DNA from: Antrodiella citrinella
Taxonomy: Eukaryota > Basidiomycota > Agaricomycetes > Polyporales > Steccherinaceae
Assembly (NCBI GenBank): GCA_004802725.1
Contig: SGPM01000112.1
Span: forward strand, 1-64,000
Direction: 5' to 3'
DNA length: 64,000 bases
Shown here: positions 34,875-46,091 of the stretch, piece after piece
Layout of the letters: every line of letters starts with the position of its first letter
Numbering within the stretch: the first letter of the stretch is position 1
Notes under the pieces: model-generated
What the model was told of the DNA's origin: nothing
Database searches by the model: none
Seen by the model: the letters and a program-made list of their open reading frames with translations, nothing else
Translations under genes and position numbers: made by a program

Positions 34875-36583
34875 ATGAATATCCCCACCATGTCCTCTGA
34901 ATTTCATAACTTCGTAACTTCGACATTTCCTCCAAAATACTTCCCAGAAGAGGACCTCTTATTACCTACCGAGCAAGGCGGAGGGTTCTTCTGGCCCATG
35001 TGGCAGGAATTGTTGAACGGGAAGTACGTAGTCCTCCGCAAGATTGGTTGGAACTCGCGCTCTTCGACATGGTTGGCTATCGATGTACACCCACAACCAG
35101 GTCAATACACCCAGTGAGTTATCCTGTCGGTTTGTCTGTGTTCGCGTATCCGCTCGCCACAAGTGACCTTTTCGGTCCGAGTCTGGATTTCGGTCTCACT
35201 TTTCTTTCTTTTATAGAAGCCATTATCGTGCTATCAAGGTGTATTCCGCTTCTTCAACACAGTTGTGTGTTTCTGGCATTATTCAAGAATTAGGGCTATG
35301 GTCCGATCTGCCAAAGAGCCGACATCTTCCAACGTTGTTGGACCACTTCTTTCACGAGTCACGAACAGGGACACACTTATGCCTTGTGGCGGCATACAAC
35401 GGTGTGGATGTCAACAAACTTCGACTCCTGTTCCCTCGTAAATTGCTGGGCCCACCCATGGTAAAATTGCTCATCCACGACGCCCTTGTTGGAGTGGCAA
35501 TACTGCACGCATCAAACATCATTCATGCTAGTAAGTTTTGTTTCCTCGTCGTGTTGATTAGCGTCGGGCGACTGATTGTTTTCAGACATCAAAGCGTCCA
35601 ATATCGTTATACGCACTGCGCCGCTCTCTGACGACATCGATCGATTGCTTCACGACACGGAAGCAAATTTGCTTGAACCTAGTCGTTGCATGACGATCAC
35701 GGAATATGGCACGTCGATTGTCCTGCCGATATGGACTTCCATCTACGTCTATCAATTCAACGTCACACAAGCTGCGCATATACATGATCATTTTGGATTC
35801 GCGCTCATTGATCTTGGTTCAGGTGTGTCTAATTACTGAGAGTTCAGGCTCGTCGTTATCTGACCTTACTGCTACAGCTCAAAAGTTTGGTACATCTATT
35901 GGCTCTACATTCTATCCATTACACATGAGGAGCCCCGAGCTTCTTCTCGGAGCAGATCTGGGATGGGAGGCGGACATGTGGGCTATAGGATGTCTAGTGA
36001 GTCTCCACTGAAAGGCGCCTACTCTGTGCTAATCTTCCGACTACGGCAGGTATTCGAACTCTTGACGGGACGGCCCCTCTTCAACCCGGTGTTGTGTATC
36101 GATGGAGACGATCTCGACGATCTTCTTTGTCAGATGATGGAGGCCTCTGGACAGGACTTCTCAGCTGACATTTCGCCTACCTTTCGTGCAAAGGCCGAAC
36201 GGTGGAGCGAGTTCTTCGACGATACAGGTGCGTTTTCCAACCTTTTTCTGTGTGGCGTGTACATACTAGCTCGCTGATATGGCTCTTTGCTGTTAGGAAA
36301 TCTTCGTCAGCGCCGGCAGTCATGTCGTCCCCCGATTGATTTGGAGGGAAGCCTTCTTGGACACATTACAACCACCCCACAAGTGACACATATCGTCAAC
36401 TTCATTCGGAGTTGTCTCCGCCTCGACCCGTTGCAACGCGTGACGGCAAAAACACTCCTGACGCACTACTGGCTTGTAGATCGAACCGGACCAGGTGGTG
36501 TCAACTGGTTCTTCATTTACCAAGACCTTCATGACGACCACGATGTGTCTATATCTGATTTCGACGAGTTTCTCGATTCTTGA
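34875..36583 (+). CDS. SRPK-type protein kinase-like protein, probable pseudokinase
   Basis: Six exons: 34875-35113, 35217-35530, 35586-35822, 35878-35996, 36050-36227, 36297-36583; 457 residues. Kinase landmarks: glycine-loop region YVVLRKIGWNSRSSTWLA lacks the usual glycines (about 51-68), the ATP-binding Lys is K87 (YRAIKV), the metal-binding Asp is in LIDLGS (D260), RSPE replaces APE, and subdomain IX is WEADMWAIGCL. The catalytic loop reads IIHANIKASN: the Asp of HxD is Asn185, formed by joining A at 35530 to AC at 35586. The convergent paralogue at 36781-38380 keeps Asp at this place. SRPKs phosphorylate SR-protein splicing factors; this copy probably cannot transfer phosphate well. Confidence 0.85.
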
Positions 36584-36780
36584 CACACATATCGTTGCAC
36601 TATTCACTCATAGAATTACCGCTTACATTGAGTAACAATCCACCATATAAAATCTGGCATTCAACGCCGTGCTATAACAGGACCGATGTAAACAAAGAAG
36701 ACATGCTTGCGAGTGCGTAAAAGTAAGTACAATATGTACTTATGGTCGAAAGCGTATGGAGTCGTTCCTATGAGATACAT

Positions 36781-38380
36781 TCACTGGTTGTCATTATCCT
36801 CCAGCCAGCAGTGATTCGCCAGTGCTTCTGCCGTCAGACGATCACGAGGATTGAGTGAAAGACAAGATCGAATGAAGCTTGCAGCATGCTGGACAAGATC
36901 AGGTTCTTCCAAAGCTTCTATCAACATTGCGTCTAAATTCACGGCCGGACGAGATGAATTAGGTGGCTGTCTGAGACTCCCTAATTTCCGGTCAATGTAG
37001 GTAGGATAATTTCGCACAGAAAGTCAACCTACCTTCTATATCAAAGAAATTACTCCAATCCAGAGCGGTCTTCTTGATCGCAGCACCACTCCCAGTACTG
37101 AAACTATCGCCGGATATTTCCATCATCTGTGCAAGTATATCGGGCAAGTCGACCTCCATCTGCGATGACAGAGGGTTGTAACGCTCAGTCACTTGAAATA
37201 GTGTCTGCCCAGTCAACAATTCGAACGCCTAAACATTCAATTGTCAGTCGACGACAAGCCATGATAAGTTCAATTGACTCACCAGATGTCCCATAGCCCA
37301 TATGTCAGCCTCGTATCCAAGACCAGCTCTGAGAAGGAGCTCAGGACTCCTTAGCCCGAGTGGATAGAAGTTCGGTTGTGATGGTTCTGCACCTATTAAT
37401 TGTGCTGCAACGTCCAAGTCAATAACAAACTGAACTTGAAGGTGCCCGATGTGGCAAACGTACCGGATCCGAGATCAATCAGTTGCGCACTGATCAATCC
37501 ACTCTCGTCCGCAGGAGGCGAGACAGGCGCAGATTGCCACATGGTGTATATATGCCCCTGTACTTCATAGCATGGCGGAGGAGGGAGCGAGGAAACGGTC
37601 TCATAAAGCTCGTCGGTCGTGAATTCACTGCCAAGTAAAATGTTCGACGCCTTAATATCTGTACCAGCCAAGGTCAGTCGCCGTGAAAATGAAGGGCCGA
37701 CACTCTTACCTGCGTGAACGATGTTACATTCATGTAGAAATCGCAGACTCCGGGATACTTGTCGAAGTATCTGCTTCACCATATCCAGATCCATCCCCGA
37801 GGATGGCCCGAAGACGTACTTCCTGAACAGAAATAAATCCATCCCCATCATTTTGGACACAAGACAGAGATGTTGCCCCCACGGGCCGTCGTGATAAAAC
37901 GAGTTTTCGAGGGGATACCAGTATCTGGACGGTGGAAGACTTTGCCAGATCCCCATTTCTTGTATGATACCCTTCTGGCAAGCAATGGTGGCACGGACGG
38001 AGAGTACTTTGATAGCACGGTATGCGTTTCTATTGGGATCCCTATGAATGATGTCAGCCGGCAGAAATTGAGAGCCCCCATATTTTGATAGAGCAGGATT
38101 GATAAGGAACGTGACGTGTTTTGTCGAGCGATGAGATGGTGTGGCGAGAAAACAAAAATGACATGCTACAGGATAGAAATGAATTTGGCATGTAGACTTA
38201 CCGATGGTCATGTCCGTGATCGAATGCAAGCCATGTTGATGAATACTCGCCCCGACCAAGTTTTCGAACCAGCGTGTACCGGCCGTTTTCTAGCTTTTCT
38301 CCAAATTGAGGACAGAAGAAGCCTTCTCCTTGAGCTGGGGATAGAAAGACGTTCTCTTCGATGTAGAACGGAGTAGACAT
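36781..38380 (-). CDS. SRPK-type protein kinase
   Basis: Six exons: 38380-38202, 38041-37710, 37658-37464, 37404-37283, 37228-37033, 36980-36781; 407 residues. All main kinase residues are visible: glycine loop LGRGEYSSTW, Lys71 in YRAIKV, catalytic HADIKASN with Asp171, LIDLGS with Asp232, RSPELLLRAG and YEADIWAMGHL. The HxDIK...DLGS combination and the wide gap between the loop and the DLGS motif (SSLPPPPCYEVQGHIY region) are SRPK-like. The same six-exon layout as the convergent neighbour shows they are inverted duplicates. An in-frame ATG at 38452 would add 24 residues; the nearer ATG aligns better but is not certain. Confidence 0.87.
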
Positions 38381-39659
38381 GAGTACCTTCACGTTCAGAG
38401 ATGACTCGTAGTGCCCATCTCTGTCTGTCTGGCCCGGGCAACATATAGTCACTATAGTGCTCGGCGCCCCGAAGAGACGTCAGCGGCTGATTGCCTGCAC
38501 CTTTCCTCATGTCATGTCGGACCTACAAATGCTACACAGCTACCAAATACCCATCACGATTAATTGTTCGACATCTACGTATTGCACATATGCAAGCTCA
38601 GGCTTTCGGAGACTGAGTCAGACAGTGACTCAGTTGGACTCGTGGGACAGCCTGCGTATATACTCGAGTTCCAGCATGCACTGATCTTCTACTGACGATC
38701 TTACATCCTCAAGTGCATCCGTATTCAATCTTCAAGAATCTGGAGGCAGAGCTCTAGTGAAGTCAGTGGAACTTTAAGTTGGATTGTGCCCGGCCATTTG
38801 CACTGCTACTAGTGCCAGTGGCAAATCGGTAAGCTCCACCTCTTTCAAGCTCTCTAAATTTCCGCTGATGAAGTACGATAGCGAGCAGCAGTTATCAGTG
38901 TCGTTGTGGCACAAATTGTCCAGACTCGGATACTAGTACCCATGGCCCATGGGCCATGATCATTATCGAGATTCGACTCAGCTCGTACTCAAGTTCTCAG
39001 TGGAACATGACATCGGAGAACGGTCATCGGCTCTAGGACCAGATCAGAATGCCAGGTAGTAGCATGTATCAAGCCTGACTCGGAGGTGGGGTATCGTAAG
39101 GTGAAGATTTCACCAAGTTGCGTGCGCTTGCATATATCTGTTCTGTTAGCTCCTGGCATCAAGATTGCGAGTTCTCCGCCGTCGACTGTGAGACGCACCA
39201 CGTCCCATCCAAGCCATCGTCTGCGCAAACCTCTCGCAATATCTTGATTCTGACTCTGACCTTCCGGAACAAGTTGGAAATTGTATCATCGATGGCTCGG
39301 ACCGTCCAGCACTGCTACACCTGGAAACTCTTGTGCAGCGGAGGGTACACGAGGACACCTCGAGGATATTGCAATTCATCATGGCTTAATCCGCGCTATG
39401 GCAGCATACGGTGTATCTGGGTCAAGACTAGGACTGCCCGACAGGGAGGTTTCACGTTGCGCTGTCAGGTGCGTATGCTGGAGCTCGCGTCTGTCATACT
39501 GGCATATAAAAGAGGGACGTGCCAGCTCGACAGATGCAATGCCTCTATCAGCACCCTTCACCTTCCGGTGCTGACCTGTGGTCTTCGTTCACTGAGCTTC
39601 CCTGCACCCCCTGAGGACTACGCTGTAGCCTGTCGCTTATCTACCTCTTCGGAATCTGG
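38381..39659. other. No gene recognised
   Basis: About 1.3 kb. A short open stretch near 39,240-39,390 (contains DSDLPEQVGNCIIDGSDRPA) hints at a decayed F-box-like gene on the plus strand but nothing supports a full model. Confidence 0.4.
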
Positions 39660-41733
39660 ATGGCGTAAGCTTCAATTCTTTCCGCTTGAGCATTATTGAC
39701 ATATATCGCTGGTAACAGAGACAACAGAAATCATCTGTACCGTCAAGGCGGACCGAATTCACAGTAGTAATTCCAGTCCTCTGTCCCTGTCGTATCTCTT
39801 CAATTAATGCGTGTCCCATTTGCAGTCCAACCGACCAGTATGGCCGTCCTCTCAACCCTCAGCAATGGTCATCGGAGCAGCAAAGATATCTGCAACCGGT
39901 GTATGTCATTCACAATAATATTCGCTGATTGTGCACTGACTATCTATGTCCAGCGCCGGTCAGGCAGCCCCGTATCCACACCCCACTGGCACTCTAGTTC
40001 ATCCATCACAGCACACTGGCACGCTGCAGCCTCAATACGGCATGCCTCAAGGCAACATGTAAGTTTTGTTAGCCTGCAGTCACGCTCCCGGACTTACTAG
40101 GAATACAAGTGCAAATCCGCATCCGCATCCAAGTCAAGCTGGCTACTATAACGCGCAATTTGGAGCTGTTCAGCCCGGATCAACTATCCCATCTTCGTAT
40201 GCTCAAATGTCACCTGCACCACACCGTTCGAGCAGTTCACATACACTTGGACACTCGGTGGGACAACCTCCCCACAATTCGATGTACGCTCAGCAGCAGC
40301 CACAACCTGGAGTACCCCATGCATATGACATGATGCCAGCTGGGGCCCACCTCCAGCCCGAATATGCTCCTCCTTATCTGAGCCACCAAAGCGATGGCCC
40401 CGTGCCTTATGGTGCAGCACCACCTGGTTACGGACCTCAACCCCTTACTACAGGACATGTTGCTTTGAACCAAGGCAGTGGTCAAGGCACATATCCTGGA
40501 CCCACAACGTCAGCGGCTTTATATCCACCACCTAATTCTTATCCTCCATCACCTTCGAGTCGTACCAGTGGTCAAGGCGGTGATCCGCGATTCTCTCGGG
40601 CTGCAGTTGCAAACTATCCGCCGCAACATACTGGTGGAGGCTCGCGGCAGACAGTATCGAGTCATGTTCAGGGTGCCAGTGATCCAGGATTCTCTGCAGA
40701 TGCAGGTTATCCTCGACAGCCGGTGGTGCCGCCACATCCGAGTAATAGTGGAGGCTCGCAGCAGGTATCAGCAGGATACACGGAGCCTCAATATGCCGGT
40801 GGCTCTTCGTCGGATGCTCTTCGTCGACGTGGAGGAGGTTCACAGGCGATATACAGAGCAGAATCTAGTCCTCTTGCCTCGACGAGAAGCTCCGAGTCTC
40901 ATCTTCTCCCAGTTGACAGTTCAACACAAGGCCATCGTGCCTCGAGCTCTGGATCTGGGCGCACAGGTCATGGTCAGCAGACTCGGAGACATGAATATGC
41001 AGCGGCGGCGCCGCCAGCAGGATCAACGCCACAGTCAGTACTATTTACTTGCCACTGGCACTTGGTCGTGATCACTTCCAACCTGCATTCCTAGATATAC
41101 GACCACTACATCACAACTCGGTAGCTCTGTTCAAACTCAAGCCACTCCGACTCTCGGCTCGGCCCGGGAGCGGACAAACACTAGATCGTGAGTTATTATA
41201 CATCACTGCATTTAGGACCTGTGTTTGATACGGTAGTCTTCAACTTGTGCCAGTATCAATTTAAGGTGGTCCTCTGCGGCTCGTCAACGGTTGAACGTAT
41301 CCATGAAAGGCGGAACTTGGTTAAACAATACGATACAAAAGGAGACATTTCCTGGATGTACTGGCACCGACTTGGTTGAACTCGAGAAATGGCACCAGGA
41401 CAAACTTATCCAACACGTCAAGATGCATTACCCTCACGGTCGTTCGATCTCCGTTCTGTAAGTGTCTAAATTTCTGAATTCTCAAGTTGCTCCCGCTCAT
41501 GCACCTCATGAAGCGAGTCGGCCCATAGAAGCCCTTCGGATAAAAATGATCATATCTCATTTAAAGTATACTCGAGCGAGGATCGCAGCCCTGGTAGTGA
41601 AATACTAGTCAGCCCCGAAGCTGCGTATGGACAGTCTTTTATAGGTCAAGAGACACATCATCTCCGTACAGGACGTAGTTGGGTCGAAAACCCAAATGCA
41701 CCTCAGGCATCAGACCATTATCCTGAAGTATGA
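39660..41733 (+). CDS. Pro/Gln/Ser/Tyr-rich protein of unknown function
   Basis: Eight exons: 39660-39664, 39719-39763, 39826-39900, 39954-40058, 40101-41033, 41095-41187, 41266-41457, 41514-41733; 555 residues. The first coding exon is only ATGGC; every intron is phase 2 with GT-AG ends. Residues about 1-400 are low-complexity (HPHPSQAGYYNAQFGAV, QQQPQPGVPHAYDM, YPPPNSYPPSPSSRTSG), like prion-like or activation regions of nuclear factors. The C-terminal 170 residues are more ordered, with LVELEKWHQDKLIQHVKMHY and SYSSED-type acidic patches, but I recognise no domain. A transcription- or RNA-related role is a guess from composition. The micro-exon start is supported by phase agreement and by the lack of another ATG in frame before the low-complexity part. 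Confidence 0.65.
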
Positions 41734-43566
41734 CCGCGACTCATGTTATGACACATGTACATCTCTTCCTATGTCACGTTCTCTCGGAGGAGGTGGTTTG
41801 TTTTCTCTCTTGTATACATAAGGCTATCACTGTACATGTACACGACCCGCAACATTACATCCTAGCAAATGAACTTGTTTGCTTGGACATTAATATTGTC
41901 GCGACATGGACATATCAATGTTAACGGTATCGTATTACGAGACGGATGAATAAACATTGTAGGAGTGTTGAGAGTGGTAAAGTGAAGATGATGCCCTTGT
42001 AGAAAGTGGATAGGGACCCCTTTATAAGGAATCCTAGTGTGTTACCGCAGGTACAAATCAGCCCGCATCCAGACCTGCGGCGCAAGGAGTGGAAGTTGTC
42101 AGAGTACGGTGCTGACATCGCAGAGATATTCACTCCGCATGATACGGAATACGTAGTCGACCTGTCAAGCATGAAATGGAGTTGCTGGGAGGACTACACT
42201 GAACGTGCGGCTGCGGCTCAGAAGGGACCTGGAAGGAACGGTCAACCGCGGCGCTGCGCTCGAGAACGGAGTCGTCGCATCGAGGATCGGAAACTGAAAT
42301 TTGCAAAGAACATGGAGTGACATTGTAGTTCGTTAACTCAGTGGATGCTTACAGTTTCTACGTATACTACGACTGTGCCACCAGACTTTGCAGCGATACC
42401 TCGACGCTCTACACTCCTATCAGTACCCTCCATTGGCGTCTCATTTCGTCTCCGCCTCTGCTCCAGCTTGTACGACTAGGCCATATTCATTTGTTGAGCG
42501 TGCTCTTGGAAGCGGACGCGTTCAACTTCAACTTCGTCGCGTTGGTTGCTGGGGAGGTTACATAGACGCCCAAGTGACATCCTGGAAGACACAGATGTAG
42601 TCCTCATAGATCATGACAGGGAAGAGGGGAAGGGTATGGTACGTCGATAGATATAACACCCGCGGAATATCTGTAGAAAAGGGAAGATGTGAGTCAGAGT
42701 AGATCTGGACAAAGACTCGTACGTACTGGGCATGAAGCTGACCTAGATTCACCGCAGATGATAGTGGAGACCGCGGGGAGCACGATCGTCCAACTTGAAC
42801 CAAGAAAAGCCGCAAAGACGGCGATGAGTGACAAAAGATACTAGATATGTTGCAACGCGGCACAGACGAGAGGGAATATTGAGACTGCGGAACTCCGAAC
42901 AACAATATTAGGCCAAAGGCGTGCGCAAGTAGGCCACAGATTCAAGCTATGGATGGAGCTTTTGTATGGGATGGTGCCAACGAGAGTAAGATCCACATTG
43001 CGGTCACGTATGCAGATTGAGAAGCTGGCGTGAAGTGAGGTGTTCAAAGTCTGATTTTGAGGAGGTGAAGACAATAGACAAGATTGTGCATAATATAGAT
43101 AGGAATTCCAGAGCCCAGTCGTGCCAGAACACAAAGCAAAGACGAGATCGTCGTCGTGAAAATCATCTCCGAGTCGATGAGATCCTGGAGTACGAGAGAA
43201 TGGAAAGTCAGACGTGATGGCATTGCGAATATCGAGCAGCACGACGTACCGTAAACCGACGATATGTCCAGCACCCTGAATACTTCCTGTTACTTCACTC
43301 CTGCTTGCTCTCGATTTCCTCTTGCAGCCTCGAGGTTTCCTGTCCGGGTCGCTGTCTGTCCATCCGTCTTCCTATCGTCTGAACCTGTCGGACCAACGCA
43401 AAATATCTGGTAGAGAGCAAGAATGTGACTGATCAAGATGTCAAGCTTGTCAAGAGCGGCTTTGAAGAATCGGTCTTGCCAAGGTCGTGACATAGATGAC
43501 GTAAGCGTGACACGTAACAACAGGTAGTAACACCTTTTCTTCGTCGTCGTGACCACCGACGACCTC
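41734..43566. other. No confident gene; one hypothetical ORF at 42006-42320 (+)
   Basis: A 104-codon plus-strand ORF (42006-42320) has coding-like composition, with VQISPHPDLRRKEWKLSEYG and a basic C-terminus RRCARERSRRIEDRKLKFAK, but no recognised domain. Minus-strand hydrophobic ORFs at 42558-43274 could belong to a decayed membrane protein; the frames cannot be joined. Confidence 0.3.
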
Positions 43567-43680
43567 TCGCGTTCCCCAGGAGCTCGTCGACGTCCTCTAC
43601 CACCTTCATGATGTTCAAAGCTTGTGCACCCGTTCATCCCTTGGTGAGGCTGGGGCAGACGTTCAAGGAGATGAGTGATG
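43567..43680 (+). pseudogene. Relic of an F-box-like N-terminus
   Basis: RVPQELVDVLYHLHDVQSL is a shortened form of the opening found in the other F-box-like genes here (VPQELVDVVIDHLH...). It stops within about 40 codons. Confidence 0.5.
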
Positions 43681-43837
43681 GACTTTCGCTCTGGACGTCT
43701 GGAGTATCTGGGTCGAGCGAACGTCCGTTAAACATGTACTGTCCTCAGTACTGTTGTAGAACCTGCAACGTGATGAAATCACTTACACCAAGGGCACGTC
43801 GTCACTACTGAACGGTTCTCACCTTGGTACTTACAGG

Positions 43838-44865
43838 ATGTCATCCAACACCGCCGAGTCGTTCAACAGAGAGGATGCTGGTATCCTCGGACTTGGTGAG
43901 GTTCTGCGTACACAAGATCGTCCTATCCCTCTCATCTCCCGTCTTTGCAGACATGTTCTGCGTCGGTCATTATGAAGCAGAAGATCAGACCGAGGAGAAC
44001 GGTATACCTATCATCGCTGTCTCCAAAACCAGCAGTACGTTGAACGTGTCTGCGTTTGATCTATCCTGTCGGTCTCGCGGTGACCAATCTCTTTGGTGTC
44101 GCAGACATATAGGAGGTTTGTCGCAAATATCAGGCCACAACTCCAATGATCAAATCACGCAGGCTGCGACGCCGCAGGGCTTCTTGGACACCAAAACGCA
44201 ATCGCCTCCTGTCTTGACCTCGAACCCAATGCCAGGACCGCCGCGCAGCACGCCTGCCAGCCGGCGGATGGCGTCGCTCTCCCTCCTTTCAACTATGTCG
44301 CTGAGATGGACAACATTTCTGCAGGCGCGTACTTCCGCTTGCGGCGGCACCTGGGTCGTGCAGCATCTGTGGTCATGGACGACACCTACTGGTCCACGTT
44401 GTCCTTTGTGTAGCGCATCACCACCCACACCGACCACGCGTTGGGATTTGCCGTCGGCATGGGTAGATTCTGGGCTCTTCTTACGCAATCTGGCAGACGT
44501 CGTCGTCCGTTCTTCTGATCTAGTCGAGTTCCCAGGACATATGCTCATCCTCTCTACCATGTCACCGACCCTCGTCACAGAGATCGGTGAATCGTCTTTA
44601 GACTCAAGATTACTTTGCCCAAGCTCGTATCCTCTTCCAGACACATGTTAGGCACAACCCTCTCTGAGCCTACTTCCTCTCGGCTGCGCTCGGCATCGTC
44701 GACGAAACCCAACTGGCTGCAAAGTTGATTGCGACCGACAACAGTATTGACATTGACCTGACCTATCTCCCGAACCTGGAGGTCGTGAGCGCAAAGGTGC
44801 TCTACAACATCCTGCAGTATAGCGCGGCTGTTCGGTCGGCGATGGAAAGAGTCCTCAAGAATTAG
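43838..44865 (+). pseudogene. Double-BTB protein gene, copy 7 (heavily decayed)
   Basis: Recognisable pieces in changing frames: FCVHKIVLSLSSPVFADMF (first module), then RLIYPVGLAV and VCRKYQATTP, a second-module piece LADVVVRSSDLVEFPGHM with LILSTMSPTLV, and a C-terminal VSAKVLYNILQYSAAVRSAM ending near 44,865. Many small deletions and frame changes; no terminal intron or 21-nt exon remains. Older than the other broken copies. Confidence 0.7.
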
Positions 44866-45099
44866 TTCCCTCATCTACGTGACCCGGACTTTGGCACTGA
44901 ACGCTACAAAAACATCATACTGCGCGGCACAGTGGGATTATGCACCACGATGTCACCAGACGTCCCGGATACCAGTCTCTCAATCCGACTCTCCGTCTAA
45001 AGCTCAATTTGTCCGAGTCAACGCTCCACGCCATCTCCGAAACGGCCGCGGTCACTCCCGAAATACTTCAACATCTCCCTAAATGCCCAGATTCCCGAT

Positions 45100-45941
45100 C
45101 TATTGCGATGCTGAACTGTTCTGGCAAGCGGTGAGGAAGCGGGAGAACTAGAAGGGTGCCGAAGATGTCGTGGTGGCGATGACTGGGTCACGGTAGATGG
45201 CGATGATGAGTGGGACGCAGTACACGGAGAGGTGCAGCTCGAGCTTGCGAGAGATCCAGGGATGAAGTGTCGTCGAGGTAGGTGATGATAAACGCTGCAG
45301 GCGACGTGCGTGAAGAGGGAAGAGACGTGTGAGATGCCGAGCATGCTGTGGGCGACGTCCCCATGGGGAGGGACAGATGGGTCGGCGGGATTCGGGCAAG
45401 CGAGCGATCCACAGAATATAGCGGCGGCAAACAAAGTCGGGCGGTAGACCCTATACGTAGGTACTGAAGTATACCCAACATTTATTATTCGGATGGAAAT
45501 GCACGTACTTTTATGGTTGCTGGAACACAAAATTCCAAATGAGAAACGCAGCGACCCATTCTCGCCATCTGTAAATGACCGTCACACCGAAACGAGATGC
45601 TCTCCAAGTTGTCGAGCTCCTTTAGCACCGTCCTCAGTTTCCCCCAGTCCACCCCACTTGGAAGTACGTGCACAGAACCACCGAGCGAGAACATGTTGAA
45701 AGAGATGGTGACTGACACGGGGGTGCCGGGCTCGGTGAACTGAACACCGTAGAGCACAACGGCGAGATCGCGGCGAGAGGTCCAGATCTGACATGGATTG
45801 AGTGTGATGATGCAGAACACAACGAACCACTGCCTTTGCGAAACGAGGAACATGGGTTTGTCGTCGAAGAGCCGACTGACGATGTCCTCGACGAGCGAGT
45901 GTCGCCAACCGACGACCTCAGTGACTGGCAGGAATGTTCGG
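45100..45941 (-). pseudogene. F-box-like protein gene, internally deleted
   Basis: On the minus strand, an N-terminal piece LVEDIVSRLFDDKPMF is followed after a large deletion by a typical F-box-family C-terminus (VVLYGVQFTEPGTPVSVTIS, then VDWGKLRTVLKELDNLESIS). Further fragments down to about 45,100 (MLGISHVSSLFTHVAC) match the central region in a different order and frame, suggesting rearrangement as well as deletion. Confidence 0.5.
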
Positions 45942-46007
45942 CATTTGCCGGGCATGAGCGTCGTCGTGTCGGTCGCTGATGGCGTTGCTGATGGCAGCGA
46001 CCAAGCA

Positions 46008-46091
46008 GTGACACCGCAAGCCACCGATGCCCCGACACCGCAAGCCACTGATGCGCCCGACACCGACACCGCAAGCCACCGATGCGCCCGA
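46008..46091 (+). repeat. About 24-bp minisatellite, 3+ units, over a BTB start
   Basis: Units of the form ACACCGCAAGCCACYGATGC recur with small length changes; in one frame they encode repeated TPQATDAP. A single further unit followed by APFNR-coding sequence is at about 47,890-47,935. Confidence 0.7.

Noticed and set aside
43838..44651. 275-residue intact protein from the open frame at 43824
   Set aside because: BTB motifs switch frames across it, so the long frame is mostly a wrong-frame reading of a decayed BTB gene.
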